Origin: Serratia silvae
GTDB lineage: Bacteria; Pseudomonadota; Gammaproteobacteria; Enterobacterales; Enterobacteriaceae
Assembly: GCF_023282985.1 (NCBI RefSeq)
Contig: NZ_JAGQDC010000004.1
Coordinates: 248,001-312,000, forward strand
Direction of reading: 5' to 3'
DNA: 64,000 bases
Positions 38,309 through 50,171 of the stretch are shown one piece after another. The position numbers and the translations under genes are program-made. A model generated the notes under the pieces. It searched no databases. It was not told the DNA's origin and was given only the letters and a program-made list of their open reading frames with translations. Each line of letters starts with the position of its first letter. Position 1 is the first letter of the stretch.

Positions 38309-39967
38309 CTACATCGCCCAGAACAGCACCGCCAGCAGCTGAGGTGACATAATGCGCAGGAACATTGCCAGCGGATAGACAGTGGCATAAGAGAGCGCCG
38401 CAGCGCCGCTGGTAGGGTGCAGGCCGTTGGCAAAGGCCAGCGCCGGTGGATCGGTCATTGAGCCAGCCAGCATGCCGGAGAGCGTCAGGTAGTTCATCTT
38501 ACCCACCACCCTCGCCAGAATACCTACGCTGATCAGCGGGATCGAGGTGATTAATGCACCGTAACCGACCCACGCCAGCCCATCGCCATGCAACAGGGTT
38601 TCAATAAAGTTGCCGCCAGACTTCAGGCCAACCACGGCCAGGAACAGCACGATACCCAGTTCACGCAGCGCCAGGTTGGCACTTGGCGGCATAAACCAGT
38701 ACAGCTTGCCGATGCTGCCGATACGCCCCAAGATCAAGGCCACCACCAGCGGACCACCGGCCAACCCCAACCGCAAGGCCGCCGGGAAACCGGGGATAAA
38801 CAGCGGAATAGATCCCAACAGCACCCCAAGGCCAATACCAATAAATACCGGCAGCATCTGCACCTGTTGCAGCTTCTGCTGGGCGTTACCGACAATCGCC
38901 GCCACCGCCTCGATAGATTCTGGCCGCCCCACCAGGTTGAGGATATCCCCGAACTGCAGCGTAACATTGCCGCCTGCTACCAGCTCGACCCCAGCACGGT
39001 TGAGGCGCGAGACCACCACTTCATATTTCTGTTTCAGCTCCAGATCGCGGATTTTTTTACCCAGCACCTTTTCGTTGGTCACTACCGCACGAACCACTTG
39101 CAGTGAAGTCCCCCGGGTGGAGAGCGAAACGTCGACTTCCTCGCCAATCACCAGCCGGGCGTTTTCCAGCTTTTCGCGCTTGCCGACCAGGTGCAGAAAA
39201 TCCCCCAGTTCCAGCGTTTCGTGCGGAGCGGGCACCATCAGTAAATCGCCCCGCTTCAGGCGTGAACAAATGATATCGTCGCTGTTGAGTAGCGGTACAT
39301 TCTTGATGGCCATACCTTGCAGATTGGGGTTACGCACCGCCACGTTCATGGTCTGCAACAGTTCGCGATTACTCCCCAGGCTATCTTCAAACTCCTGCGC
39401 TTCCTTATCGATATTGATGCGAAAGAACAGCCGGATCAGCCACATCACCAGCAGAATGCCGCAAATACCGAACGGGTAGGCCATCGCATAGCCCATCCCC
39501 ATGCGATTAACCAGCGCCGGATCGGAACCCAGATCGGTGAGTATCTGCTGCCCGGCACCGAGCGCCGGGGTATTGGTAACCGCGCCGGAGAACACACCGA
39601 GAATGATTGGCAACGGCACAGCAAACAGCTTATGGACAATCGCCGCCACCACGCCGCCCACCAGCACCAGCAGAATGGCGAAGCCATTGAGCTTGAGGCC
39701 GGAAACGCGCAGGGACGAGAAGAAACCAGGGCCAACCTGAATACCGATGGTGTAAACAAACAGGATCAGACCGAACTCCTGAATAAAGTGCAGCATGTCG
39801 CCGTTAAGAGTGATTTGGTAAGTTTGTGCAAAGTGCCCGACGATGATGCCACCGAACAAGACGCCGCCTATCCCTAAACCCACGCCATACACTTTCCAGT
39901 TGCCGATCCATAACCCGAGAATAGCCACCAACGCCAACATGCTGACGGTCAGGGCGATATCACTCAT
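38309..39967 (-). CDS. yidE: YidE family putative transporter (AspT/YidE/YbjL duplication family)
   Basis: 552 residues (E. coli 553). Two hydrophobic halves, each with the family duplication, flank two central RCK_C/TrkA-C-like cytosolic domains (about 190-370; [36 protein letters not shown]). Conserved membrane segments are [17 protein letters not shown] and [17 protein letters not shown]. It is an inner-membrane protein of unknown substrate, related to aspartate:alanine exchangers. GGATG precedes the ATG. It follows ibpB, as in E. coli. Confidence 0.95.
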   Translation of the reverse strand: MSDIALTVSMLALVAILGLWIGNWKVYGVGLGIGGVLFGGIIVGHFAQTYQITLNGDMLHFIQEFGLILFVYTIGIQVGPGFFSSLRVSGLKLNGFAILLVLVGGVVAAIVHKLFAVPLPIILGVFSGAVTNTPALGAGQQILTDLGSDPALVNRMGMGYAMAYPFGICGILLVMWLIRLFFRINIDKEAQEFEDSLGSNRELLQTMNVAVRNPNLQGMAIKNVPLLNSDDIICSRLKRGDLLMVPAPHETLELGDFLHLVGKREKLENARLVIGEEVDVSLSTRGTSLQVVRAVVTNEKVLGKKIRDLELKQKYEVVVSRLNRAGVELVAGGNVTLQFGDILNLVGRPESIEAVAAIVGNAQQKLQQVQMLPVFIGIGLGVLLGSIPLFIPGFPAALRLGLAGGPLVVALILGRIGSIGKLYWFMPPSANLALRELGIVLFLAVVGLKSGGNFIETLLHGDGLAWVGYGALITSIPLISVGILARVVGKMNYLTLSGMLAGSMTDPPALAFANGLHPTSGAAALSYATVYPLAMFLRIMSPQLLAVLFWAM

Positions 39968-40134
39968 ACGTCACATCCTTACCCAAAGTTTAACAATCAC
40001 TATGCAATTAAACACCTGCAATCATTAGGGATTCTGACATAAGGCGCGGGGGGGTAATGTGGGGTATGCCACAGAATGCAACGGGGGAGGCCCGAATGGA
40101 CCTCCCCCGCAAGTTTTTGTTTTTTTTCAGCCGG

Positions 40135-40563
40135 TTATTTGGCTTCCAGCCCCGGGGTGCTACCGATGTTGATGCGTTGTGGCTGCAAAGCTTCCGGTAC
40201 GTGGCGTACCAGATCGATGTGCAGCAGGCCGTTTTCAAATTTGGCTTCGGCCACTTGCAGGTGCTCTGCCAAGGTAAAGGTCAAGGTGAACTCTTTGCAC
40301 ACCAGCCCCTGATGCAGATACTCCACCTGTTTTTCCGGCGGTGTGGGGTTGCCACGCACGGTCAGGCGCGGGCCTTCCACTTCAATATCCAGTTCGCTTT
40401 GTTTGAACCCGGCTAACGCCAGGGAAATGCGATAGTGGTTATCGTCGCTTTTCTCAATGTTGTAGGGCGGGAACCCTTGCGGCTCCTGGCCTCCCATCGA
40501 GCTGGCCAGCTTGTCAAAACCGATCCATTGACGCAAAAGTGGGGATAAATCGTAGTTACGCAT
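40135..40563 (-). CDS. ibpB: Small heat-shock chaperone IbpB
   Basis: 142 residues, the E. coli length. Alpha-crystallin domain about 35-125. N-terminus [20 protein letters not shown]; core [39 protein letters not shown] and ENGLLHIDL. It holds unfolded proteins with IbpA for KJE/ClpB refolding. The ATG at 40563 has AAGGAG; an in-frame ATG at 40581 is within the leader. It is downstream of ibpA, separated by 189 bp containing an ERIC copy. Confidence 0.96.
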   Translation of the reverse strand: MRNYDLSPLLRQWIGFDKLASSMGGQEPQGFPPYNIEKSDDNHYRISLALAGFKQSELDIEVEGPRLTVRGNPTPPEKQVEYLHQGLVCKEFTLTFTLAEHLQVAEAKFENGLLHIDLVRHVPEALQPQRINIGSTPGLEAK

Positions 40564-40590
40564 AGTATAAACTCCTTCCAAGAAGCGAGA
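40564..40590 (-). promoter_or_regulatory. Possible short ROSE-like RNA thermometer of ibpB
   Basis: The transcript reads CTCGCTTCTTGGAAGGAG just before the start codon: a UCGCU segment can fold back on the AGGAG ribosome binding site, the pattern of ROSE elements. Inferred from motif and position. Confidence 0.45.
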
Positions 40591-40591
40591 T

Positions 40592-40708
40592 TTTTACCCG
40601 TTGCCTTTCAAACCACAGCGTTATTATCTGCACTTGCTCACCCAAAAGTAAGCGCCTGGGGCTGAGCAAGCTGGTCGCCTAGCTGCGGCTTGAAATTCAT
40701 AGGGTAAA
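40592..40708 (-). repeat. ERIC element inside the ibpA-ibpB intergenic region
   Basis: Inverted relative to the other copies: on the minus strand it runs TTTACCCTATGAATTTCAAG ... GCCCCAGGCGCTTAC ... TTTGAAAGGCAACGGGTAAA. Part of the central GTGACTGGGG arm is missing. It would be transcribed in the ibpAB mRNA. Confidence 0.85.
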
Positions 40709-40752
40709 TCAAACATTGCCCCCTAACGGCAGGCACGGTGATACAACAACAA

Positions 40753-41166
40753 TTACTTAATTTCGATCCGACGTGGCTTTAACGTTTCCGGCACGATACG
40801 TTCCAGATCGATATACAGCAGGCCGTTTTCCAGTTTGGCGCCTCTAATTTGAATATGCTCGGCCAGCTGGAATTTACGTTCAAAGTTACGCTCGGCAATG
40901 CCTTGATATAAATAGGTTTTTTCAGCAGGTTCGTTGGTATGAGCCCCGCGCACAATCAACAGATTGTCTTGCGTGGTGATTTCCAGTTCCTGCTCGGCAA
41001 ACCCGGCCACCGCGATGGCAATGCGGTAATGATTTTCATCAACCAGCTCAACGTTGTACGGCGGATAACCACCGTTACCCTGGCTTTGGCCGGCCTCAAG
41101 GGCGTTGAACAGGCGATCAAAACCGATCGCGGAACGGTACAGCGGGGAAAGATCAAAGTTGCGCAT
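40753..41166 (-). CDS. ibpA: Small heat-shock chaperone IbpA
   Basis: 137 residues, the E. coli IbpA length. N-terminus [20 protein letters not shown]; alpha-crystallin core [39 protein letters not shown] and [15 protein letters not shown]. It binds aggregating proteins with IbpB. AGGAGG lies 7 nt upstream and is probably masked by a ROSE-type structure at low temperature. A sigma-32 promoter lies upstream. Confidence 0.97.
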   Translation of the reverse strand: MRNFDLSPLYRSAIGFDRLFNALEAGQSQGNGGYPPYNVELVDENHYRIAIAVAGFAEQELEITTQDNLLIVRGAHTNEPAEKTYLYQGIAERNFERKFQLAEHIQIRGAKLENGLLYIDLERIVPETLKPRRIEIK

Positions 41167-41272
41167 AACACAGCCTCCTAAGGCACTTCAGCGAGGTTGA
41201 TAATTCAGCCTTCCATCATGGACAGGCTACGAGGCTTGAATTCCCTTACGGCAAATTCTTAATTTGGCCTTG
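41167..41272 (-). promoter_or_regulatory. ibpA 5' UTR with ROSE-type RNA thermometer
   Basis: About 105 nt lie between the predicted start of transcription and the ATG. The 3' part reads CTCGCTGAAGTGCCTTAGG(AGG): the conserved UYGCU motif of ROSE elements, placed to pair with the Shine-Dalgarno sequence. Confidence 0.7.
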
Positions 41273-41278
41273 TAAAGA

Positions 41279-41306
41279 AGATGGGGTTTGCTTTCCACAT
41301 TTCAAC
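41279..41306 (-). promoter_or_regulatory. Sigma-32 heat-shock promoter of ibpA
   Basis: On the minus strand GTTGAAA (41306-41300), 13-bp spacer, CCCCATCT (41286-41279). This matches the sigma-32 consensus CTTGAAA...CCCCATNT in all but one position. Confidence 0.85.
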
Positions 41307-41424
41307 TGGCGATGATTAAATTATTGCCAACGGAAACGGCGAAAATTTGTTTATCACGTACACTCAAAGTGAGAGAGCCGCCACCGTGCGGAGTTTTGCA
41401 TCTTTTAATGCTTTGACTGGATGT

Positions 41425-41554
41425 TATACACCCTATGGATTTCAAGCTGCAGCTAGGCGACAAGCTTACTCACCCCAGGCGCTTACTTTTCGTAAGTGAC
41501 TGGGGTGAGTAAAGTGCAGGTAACAACGCTGCAGCTTGAAAGACGACGGGTATA
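41425..41554 (+). repeat. ERIC element, full length
   Basis: 130 bp, nearly identical to the 20483-20610 copy: TATACACCCTATGGATTTCA start, ACCCCAGGCGCTTACTTTTC and GTAAGTGACTGGGGTGAG in the core, CTTGAAAGACGACGGGTATA end. It lies between divergent ibpA and yidQ. Confidence 0.92.
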
Positions 41555-41596
41555 AATCAGCAAATTTCAGGGGATGTGCCCCTTCAGGATGGACGA

Positions 41597-41956
41597 ATGG
41601 TACCAATAAAAAAAATGATAGCCACCGGTTGCCTGCTGCTGACCACTAACGGTTGCTCCAGCGTAGCCAGCCACACCGGGGCCGACCAGGGCTATTACTC
41701 CGGTACGCGCGCCAATGTAGATATGATGAAGAGCGAAGATACCAGTTGGGCCATGATTCCCTTGTTGGCAATCGACCTGCCCCTGTCGGCGGCGATGGAC
41801 ACCCTTTTGCTGCCTTACGACTACCTGCGCTCAGGCAGCGATAAAGCGGCAGCCTCACCCAAAGCCCGTATCCAGCATGACGAAGAACAAAATCTGGCTG
41901 CCAGCGGCAATCCAGGCCAGGGTATGGCAACCTCGCCAACATCTGCCGGGCTGTAG
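41597..41956 (+). CDS. yidQ: YceK/YidQ family lipoprotein
   Basis: 119 residues. The N-terminal signal is MVPIKKMIATGCLLLTTNGC; the lipobox before Cys (LTTNGC) is non-canonical but positioned as in the family. The conserved core is GCSSVASHTGADQGYYSGTR and AIDLPLSAAMDTLLLPYDYL. The ATG at 41597 has AGGA 7 nt upstream; GTG at 41576 is a longer alternative. Function is unknown. Same neighbourhood (yidQ, yidR, ibpA) as in E. coli. Confidence 0.88.
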   Translation: MVPIKKMIATGCLLLTTNGCSSVASHTGADQGYYSGTRANVDMMKSEDTSWAMIPLLAIDLPLSAAMDTLLLPYDYLRSGSDKAAASPKARIQHDEEQNLAASGNPGQGMATSPTSAGL

Positions 41957-43237
41957 TTAAGCCGCCACTACAAAAATCTGGTTGAATCCAGCGACTTCAC
42001 GCATAAAGGCCACCTGTTTGCCGTCCGGTGAGAACACCACGGCGTCCCCCTGTGGGGGCTGCGCAGTCCGTTTGGTCAAGCGCTGCATATTGCCGTTAGC
42101 GATATCGCACAGCATCACGCTGTTATCACACACCAGCGCAATCGCCCCCCCCTGCGGATGCCAACTGAAGGCCGACTGGATACTGTGTTCCCCCTGCGTG
42201 ACCTGGTGTGCTTCCCCACCGTTGGGAGAGAGGGTCCACAGTTGCACAATGCCCCGATCGTCTTGCATCAGGAAGGCGATGGCGCTGCCATCAGGCGAAC
42301 TACGCAACCAATGGCGTGGCGTGGTGGCAACCCCTGGATATTTGCGTTGGCCGGTATAGGTTAACCGCCGTTGTTGAACCCCCAACGGTGGCGCAGGTAA
42401 GGTCGTTGCCGTTCCCTGCAAGGGAGCATCTCCGGCTTTAGCATAGTCGGCATTGTTTTCCGGCAAATCCACCACAAACACTTCCGGCAGCTTTTCCCCC
42501 TGCTGCGAGAGGGTATCGCCGATAAACGCCAACGCCCAACGCTGGCGGCTGCCATCGGGTTTGCTATAGCCTTGCAGGCCAATCCAGCCTTCTTCATAAG
42601 CCCGATTGATTTGATCGCTGCCCGGCTGCGGGGTTGGCGTCGTTGCGCTGACCACTACGCAGTAGTGGCTACCGTCATATTCACGCGGATGCTGCTTAGG
42701 GGGATTCACGCCCTGCAACGGCACCGCGACGCCAACATTGCGTAAATCCAGTGCTGGATCGAGTTCGTGCATCACATGATCGTTATAGGTGAAGCTCAGG
42801 CGGCTGGCATCCGGGCTGAAGACGTGAACATGGGTACCTCCACGCAGCGCGCCAGGGGTATAAGGAGCAGTAATGTCCAATGCGTCGAGGGTGATCGCCA
42901 ATTCACGATCCGGCTCGCTGACGATCACGCCACGGCGATGGTGGAAATCATAATGCCAGTGGCTGTCCGGGTGTTCCGGCCCATGGATAAACGCATAGCG
43001 CACTGGCGCATCTGGGCTCACCGTCACCACTCCAACATGGGCACCCTGCTGCGCCCGATAAACCACTTCCACCTGGCCGCTGGCAACGTTCACCCGCTCA
43101 ATGCTCAGCCCGGTAAAGGACGCACCGCTTGGCCGTACATCATACGCCAGCCATTGGCTGCACGGCGTCCAGACGTTAATGTTGGTGAGCTGATGACCTC
43201 GCAGATCAAAAGTCAGCTGTCGTTCCTGATGGCTCAT
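41957..43237 (-). CDS. yidR: YidR family protein (DUF3748), predicted beta-propeller
   Basis: 426 residues. It starts MSHQERQLTFDLRGHQLTNI at 43237 with AGGAG upstream. Repeated WD40-like/TolB-type blades are visible, e.g. WLRSSPDGSAIAFLMQDDRG, SWHPQGGAIALVCDN and VFSPDGKQVAFMREV. No signal peptide, so probably cytoplasmic. Similarity to the oligogalacturonate-lyase-like beta-propeller class suggests a hydrolase or lyase fold, but no function is established. The stop codons of yidQ and yidR are directly adjacent (convergent). Confidence 0.87.
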   Translation of the reverse strand: MSHQERQLTFDLRGHQLTNINVWTPCSQWLAYDVRPSGASFTGLSIERVNVASGQVEVVYRAQQGAHVGVVTVSPDAPVRYAFIHGPEHPDSHWHYDFHHRRGVIVSEPDRELAITLDALDITAPYTPGALRGGTHVHVFSPDASRLSFTYNDHVMHELDPALDLRNVGVAVPLQGVNPPKQHPREYDGSHYCVVVSATTPTPQPGSDQINRAYEEGWIGLQGYSKPDGSRQRWALAFIGDTLSQQGEKLPEVFVVDLPENNADYAKAGDAPLQGTATTLPAPPLGVQQRRLTYTGQRKYPGVATTPRHWLRSSPDGSAIAFLMQDDRGIVQLWTLSPNGGEAHQVTQGEHSIQSAFSWHPQGGAIALVCDNSVMLCDIANGNMQRLTKRTAQPPQGDAVVFSPDGKQVAFMREVAGFNQIFVVAA

Positions 43238-43423
43238 GGCGGCTCCTGTATACCGGCTGGCATAGAACCGCCATAGTACCCGATCGGCCAACCCGTTTCA
43301 CATCACCCAGGTTTGGGGGACCTGGCTTTTTGTTGTTCATACCAAGGTTGTTTTTTAACTTGTTGTCATTTACAACGATCCTAGACATTAACCGTGCTCC
43401 GCCGAAAACCTTTAGGAATCACT

Positions 43424-44386
43424 ATGAGAAACCTGTTCGATGAGATCGCTTCCGCGCACCAGCAGTTGCGCCCGCAAGTGCGCGTCACTCCCTTGGAACG
43501 CAGCGTATTGCTTTCGCAGCAATTAGGCTGCGAACTGTATCTAAAATGCGACCATCTGCAGCATACCGGTTCGTTCAAGTTCCGCGGGGCGAGCAACAAG
43601 CTGCGCCTGTTGAGCAATGAACAACGCCAGCAAGGGGTGATTGCGGCCTCTACCGGCAATCACGGTCAGGCCATTGCGCTGGCAGGCAAACTGATGGGGG
43701 GGAACGTCACAGTCTATGCTCCAGAAAGCGCCGCCACTATCAAGCTCGATACCATCCGCGCGCTGGGAGGTCGGGTCGAATTAGTGCCTGGTGATGCGCT
43801 GAATGCCGAATTGGTCGGTGAAAAAGCCGCTCGCGAGCAGCATAAAACCTATATCTCTCCTTATAACGACGCCGAAGTGATTGCCGGGCAAGGCACCTGT
43901 GGCATGGAAATGGTAGAACAGCAACCCGATTTGGACGCGGTCTTCATTGCCGTCGGCGGCGGTGGCTATATTGCGGGTATTGGCACTGTCTTAAAAAAAT
44001 TGTCGCCAAAAACGCAGATCGTGGCCTGTTGGCCAGAAAATGCCACCAGCATGTACAGCGCCTTGGAAGCTGGGCATATCCACCCGGTGGAAGAGCAAGA
44101 TACCCTGTCTGATGGCACGGCGGGCGGTGTCGAACCTGATGCGATCACCTTTCCACTTTGCCAGCAGGTGATCGACCGGAAGGTGCTGGTCAGCGAAGAG
44201 GAAATCAAGCGCGCCATGCGTATGATCGCCACCAGCGACCGATGGATTATCGAAGGCGCTGCCGGTGTAGCGTTGGCTGCCGCCTGCAAATTGGCTCCCG
44301 AGTTTCAGGGTAAAAAAGTGGCGGTAGTGTTATGCGGGAAAAATATCGTGCTGGAAAAATACTTGAAGGCTATCGGTAATAACTGA
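43424..44386 (+). CDS. Threonine/serine dehydratase-like PLP enzyme (fold type II)
   Basis: 320 residues. The PLP lysine is in HTGSFKFRGASNKL, the substrate loop in ASTGNHGQAIALAGKLMGG, the phosphate-binding glycine loop in IAVGGGGYIAG, and the C-terminal part is VLCGKNIVLEKYL. Length and lack of an ACT-like domain indicate a catabolic-type or single-domain dehydratase/racemase, not biosynthetic IlvA. It may act on threonine, serine or a hydroxy amino acid. The ATG at 43424 has AGGA 6 nt upstream; the in-frame 43394 ATG is not supported. Confidence 0.86.
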   Translation: MRNLFDEIASAHQQLRPQVRVTPLERSVLLSQQLGCELYLKCDHLQHTGSFKFRGASNKLRLLSNEQRQQGVIAASTGNHGQAIALAGKLMGGNVTVYAPESAATIKLDTIRALGGRVELVPGDALNAELVGEKAAREQHKTYISPYNDAEVIAGQGTCGMEMVEQQPDLDAVFIAVGGGGYIAGIGTVLKKLSPKTQIVACWPENATSMYSALEAGHIHPVEEQDTLSDGTAGGVEPDAITFPLCQQVIDRKVLVSEEEIKRAMRMIATSDRWIIEGAAGVALAAACKLAPEFQGKKVAVVLCGKNIVLEKYLKAIGNN

Positions 44387-44392
44387 GTAGAA

Positions 44393-44412
44393 GGGCGCAC
44401 ATGCGCGCCCCT
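44393..44412 (+). repeat. Small GGGCGC/GCGCCC hairpin after the dehydratase gene
   Basis: GGGCGC-acatgc-GCGCCC followed by CTA. It is a member of the small hairpin family also at 20384 and 54653 and may serve as a 3' processing or terminator structure; no T tract. Confidence 0.5.
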
Positions 44413-44456
44413 ATGCTTGCCACAAGAAGTAAGCCTGCCCGTTGAGAGCTGGCGAC

Positions 44457-45266
44457 CTACAGCACAAACTTCTCCACCGCGCGAGCTACGCCGTCTTCAG
44501 TATTGGCGCCGGTCACATGCTGGGCAATTTCTTTTAATTCTGGAATGGCATTGCCCATCGCCACACCCAGCCCAGCATACTCAATCATCGCAATATCATT
44601 AGCCTGATCGCCGAGCGCCATCACATTTTCCTGCTTGATGCCCAAATGTTCGGCCAGCATTCTGACACCCGCGCCCTTATCAACATTCTTATGCAGGATT
44701 TCCAGGAAGTAAGGGGCACTTTTCATAATGGTGTAGCGATCCCAGGCTTCTGCGGGCAAGCGGGCTATCGCGCTGTCCAGTAAGGCTGGCTCATCAATCA
44801 TCATCACCTTCGGGAAACGCATGGTGCGATCCATCTCTTCCACGCTGCGGTATTTCAGCGGGATACCGGTCATTTGCGACTCATGGACGGTATATTTGCC
44901 AATATCCTTATTCGGCGTGTAGAGGGTATCGAAATCAAACGCTTGGTAATGAACACCAAACTCCCGTGCCAACTGCTCAAAATAGAGGTAGTCGTCAAAG
45001 CCGAGGGTTTCTTGCAACACGCAGGCCCCATCCACCGCCTTCAGCACCAGGGCACCGTTATAGGTGATGCAGAAATCGCCCTCACCCTGAATATCCAACT
45101 GACGCAGGTAGTCCTGCACGCCAACATAAGGCCGCCCGGTAGCCAGCACCACATGCACGCCTTTAGCGCGCGCAGCGGTCAGCGCCTGCTTTACCGCTGG
45201 CGTAATCTGGTGCTGCGGATTGAGCAGCGTGCCGTCCATATCAATTGCAATCAGTTCAATAGCCAT
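44457..45266 (-). CDS. yidA: HAD sugar phosphatase YidA
   Basis: 269 residues (E. coli 270), Cof-type HAD phosphatase. Motif I is IAIDMDGTLLNP with the nucleophile Asp, motif II VVLATGRPY, the motif III lysine lies near KGAGVRMLAEHLG, and motif IV is VMALGDQANDIAMIEYAG. It dephosphorylates sugar phosphates such as erythrose 4-phosphate and mannose 1-phosphate in vitro. GGGAGA precedes the ATG. It is downstream of gyrB as in E. coli, with a terminator between. Confidence 0.95.
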   Translation of the reverse strand: MAIELIAIDMDGTLLNPQHQITPAVKQALTAARAKGVHVVLATGRPYVGVQDYLRQLDIQGEGDFCITYNGALVLKAVDGACVLQETLGFDDYLYFEQLAREFGVHYQAFDFDTLYTPNKDIGKYTVHESQMTGIPLKYRSVEEMDRTMRFPKVMMIDEPALLDSAIARLPAEAWDRYTIMKSAPYFLEILHKNVDKGAGVRMLAEHLGIKQENVMALGDQANDIAMIEYAGLGVAMGNAIPELKEIAQHVTGANTEDGVARAVEKFVL

Positions 45267-45338
45267 TCGAGCGTCTCCCAGTGGTTTTGTCTCATGCTAA
45301 CGCGTTTCAGCCTGCCATGTTAGTGCTAAAAACGGCAT

Positions 45339-45369
45339 AAAAAAATCCGCGCGAGCGAACCGGCGCGGA
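45339..45369 (-). terminator. Terminator of the dnaA-dnaN-recF-gyrB operon
   Basis: Read on the minus strand: TCCGCGC (45369-45363), loop, GCGCGGA (45352-45346), then seven T. It lies 23 nt after the gyrB stop. Confidence 0.88.
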
Positions 45370-45391
45370 CTTTTAATTGCCAGATAAGGCG

Positions 45392-47824
<2,433 letters not shown>

Positions 47825-48910
47825 TTAGTCCTGTGGTTGAACCTCTATTTTACCTTGTTCCACGCGGAACATCTTGCCCTTTTCACCCATCATGTCGGTT
47901 ACTTGTTCAGCGCTTACCGCACTGACAAATACCTGAGCCTGGGTGGCTTTCAGGCGATCGGCCAGCAACCGGCGACGGCCGGTGTCCAGCTCGGAGGCAA
48001 AATCATCAATCAGATACAGGCAACGCCGCCCGCTCTGGCGGGTGAGAAACTCACCCTGCGCCAAGCGCAATGCGCACATCAGCAGTTTAAGCTGACCGCG
48101 CGATAACAAATCCTCTACCGGCGTGCCTTCGGCACGAATGCGGAAGTCCGCTTTATGCGGCCCCACTGCGGTATAGGTTAACGCCCTGTCGCGCTCAAAC
48201 TGGCGCTCCAGCAGTTCTCCGTAGTCGCTCTCTTTGTCCCAGCCGCGCTGGAAAGAGAAACTCAGGGCAAATTCGGGCAAAAACTGCGCGCAGGTCGCGG
48301 TGATATCCGCGGCGATTGCGTCGCTGTAAGCTGCCCGCCACTCGCTGATACGCTCTGCCAACGGGATCAGTTCCTGATCCCAGGCGCGGATCTGCGCATA
48401 GCGATTGACCTGGCGCAGCGCGGCATTGCGCTGCTTCAGTAACCTTTTCAGGTTGCTCCAGGCAGTGAAAAAACCGGATTCGTTGTGAAAACAACCCCAG
48501 TCCAGGAAAGCACGCCGATACTTCGGCCCGCCATTAAGCAGGGTAAAACCTTCGGGAGTGATCAACTGCATGGGCAGTAGCTGTGCCAGCTCTGCCACCT
48601 TATGCCCATCGCTGCCATCGATGCGCACTTTGCTATCACCCTGACGGCTTTTACTTAGTCCTACCGATAATTCGCGCCCACTGCCTTCGATCCGGCCATG
48701 CAACACAAACTCCGGCTGATCGTGGCGGATCACTCGCCCAGCCTGCAGGCTGCGAAACGCGCGCCCATGACCAAGGGTATAAACCGCCTCCAGCACGCTA
48801 GTCTTGCCGCTGCCGTTTGCCCCCACCAGGAAGTTAAACCCCGGCGCAGGCGCCAGATCGGCAGCTTCGATATTGCGGAAATCTTTAATCAGTAAGCGCG
48901 TCAGAGCCAT
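47825..48910 (-). CDS. recF: DNA replication and repair protein RecF
   Basis: 361 residues (E. coli 357). Walker A is in [20 protein letters not shown], the ABC signature in [19 protein letters not shown], and Walker B in [14 protein letters not shown]-like ATPase that helps load RecA at gaps. It is in the dnaA operon but separated from dnaN by 155 bp; in E. coli the two genes are almost contiguous. Confidence 0.97.
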   Translation of the reverse strand: MALTRLLIKDFRNIEAADLAPAPGFNFLVGANGSGKTSVLEAVYTLGHGRAFRSLQAGRVIRHDQPEFVLHGRIEGSGRELSVGLSKSRQGDSKVRIDGSDGHKVAELAQLLPMQLITPEGFTLLNGGPKYRRAFLDWGCFHNESGFFTAWSNLKRLLKQRNAALRQVNRYAQIRAWDQELIPLAERISEWRAAYSDAIAADITATCAQFLPEFALSFSFQRGWDKESDYGELLERQFERDRALTYTAVGPHKADFRIRAEGTPVEDLLSRGQLKLLMCALRLAQGEFLTRQSGRRCLYLIDDFASELDTGRRRLLADRLKATQAQVFVSAVSAEQVTDMMGEKGKMFRVEQGKIEVQPQD

Positions 48911-49065
48911 ACTGTAGTTGTCTTAATCATCTAACAATCCAGGGCGTTATCGTCGCAGGTCATTTGCGTGCGGCCAGCGCACAGCAACCGCAGCGTACTT
49001 AAAGTACGTGAGGATTGCGAGCACTGCCCAATCGCAAAGGGGCAAGTAAGATAGCCCGATAATTT
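48911..49065. repeat. Palindromic repeat inserted between dnaN and recF
   Basis: 155-bp gap. It contains GCGTACTTAAAGTACG (perfect 7+1+7 CGTACTT-A-AAGTACG) and flanking imperfectly inverted arms (GGTCATTTGCGTGCGGCCAG ... CTGCCCAATCGCAAAGG). It looks like an intergenic repeat of a different family from ERIC. No ORF. Confidence 0.6.
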
Positions 49066-50166
49066 CTACAGTCGCATTGGCATGACGACGTAGGCGGCAG
49101 ACTTACTGGCACCGTCCTCGATCTGCACGCTGGAGACGGAATCGGTCAGCAGCAGGCGCACATCTTCACACTTGAGCGCGTTCAGCACGTCCAGCACATA
49201 GCTGACGTTGAAACCAATTTCCATCTCGGTGCCATCATAGCTGACATCAAGGATTTCTTCCGCCTCTTCCTGTTCCGGGTTGTTGGCGGTGATCTTGAGC
49301 TGGTTTTGGCTGACGTACAGGCGCACACCGCGGAACTTTTCGTTCGACAGAATAGCCGCACGGGCAAACGCCTGCTTGAGCAGGTCACAACCCGCTTCCA
49401 GCGTTTTGTCCGGGTTCTTCGGCAATACGCGGCGATAATCAGGGAAACGGCCATCAACCAGCTTGGAGGTGAAGATAAAATCACCTACGTGAGCGCGGAT
49501 GTTGTTGCTGCCAATCTGCACCCGTAGCGGCGTATCACCACCGTCCAGCAAGCGAACCAGCTCCATCACCCCTTTACGCGGCACGATCACCGAATGCGTA
49601 GGCAACTGCTGGCCAATCGGCATCGAACACACCGCCAGGCGGTGGCCATCGGTAGCCACGGTACGCAGCTCTTCCCCTTCGGTTTCAAACAGCATACCGT
49701 TCAGGTAATAGCGCACATCCTGATGAGCCATCGAAAACTGGGTGGCCTCAATCAGGCGCTTTAACGTCGCCTGCGGCAAGGTGAACTCCACCTCGCTCTG
49801 CCAATCATCCAGATTCGGGAAGTCTATCGCTGGCAGCGTGGACAGCGAGAAACGGCTGCGGCCAGAACGCACCAGCATACGGCCACCTTCAAGGATCACC
49901 GTAATCTCCGCACCTTCCGGCAGGCCACGGCAGATATCAAAGAATTTACGCGCGGGGACGGTCGTCGCGCCCGCTTCATGGGGCTGAGACAGGGCAACGC
50001 GGGCCACCATCTCCATCTCCAGATCGGTACCTGTCAGCAACAGGGAACCTTCCGTCACCTGCAGCAGCAGGTTACCCAGAATTGGCAGCGTCGGGCGGCC
50101 ACCCAGTGGGCTGCTCACCTGTTGCAGCGGTTTTAGCAGATGCTCACGTTCAACGATAAATTTCAT
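49066..50166 (-). CDS. dnaN: DNA polymerase III beta subunit (sliding clamp)
   Basis: 366 residues, exactly the E. coli length. N-terminus MKFIVEREHLLKPLQQVSSP; conserved GRSRFSLSTLPAIDFP and the C-terminal YVVMPMRL. Forms the ring clamp for Pol III. It starts 5 nt after the dnaA stop, so probably translationally coupled; no independent strong ribosome binding site. Confidence 0.99.
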   Translation of the reverse strand: MKFIVEREHLLKPLQQVSSPLGGRPTLPILGNLLLQVTEGSLLLTGTDLEMEMVARVALSQPHEAGATTVPARKFFDICRGLPEGAEITVILEGGRMLVRSGRSRFSLSTLPAIDFPNLDDWQSEVEFTLPQATLKRLIEATQFSMAHQDVRYYLNGMLFETEGEELRTVATDGHRLAVCSMPIGQQLPTHSVIVPRKGVMELVRLLDGGDTPLRVQIGSNNIRAHVGDFIFTSKLVDGRFPDYRRVLPKNPDKTLEAGCDLLKQAFARAAILSNEKFRGVRLYVSQNQLKITANNPEQEEAEEILDVSYDGTEMEIGFNVSYVLDVLNALKCEDVRLLLTDSVSSVQIEDGASKSAAYVVMPMRL

Positions 50167-50171
50167 ATGGG

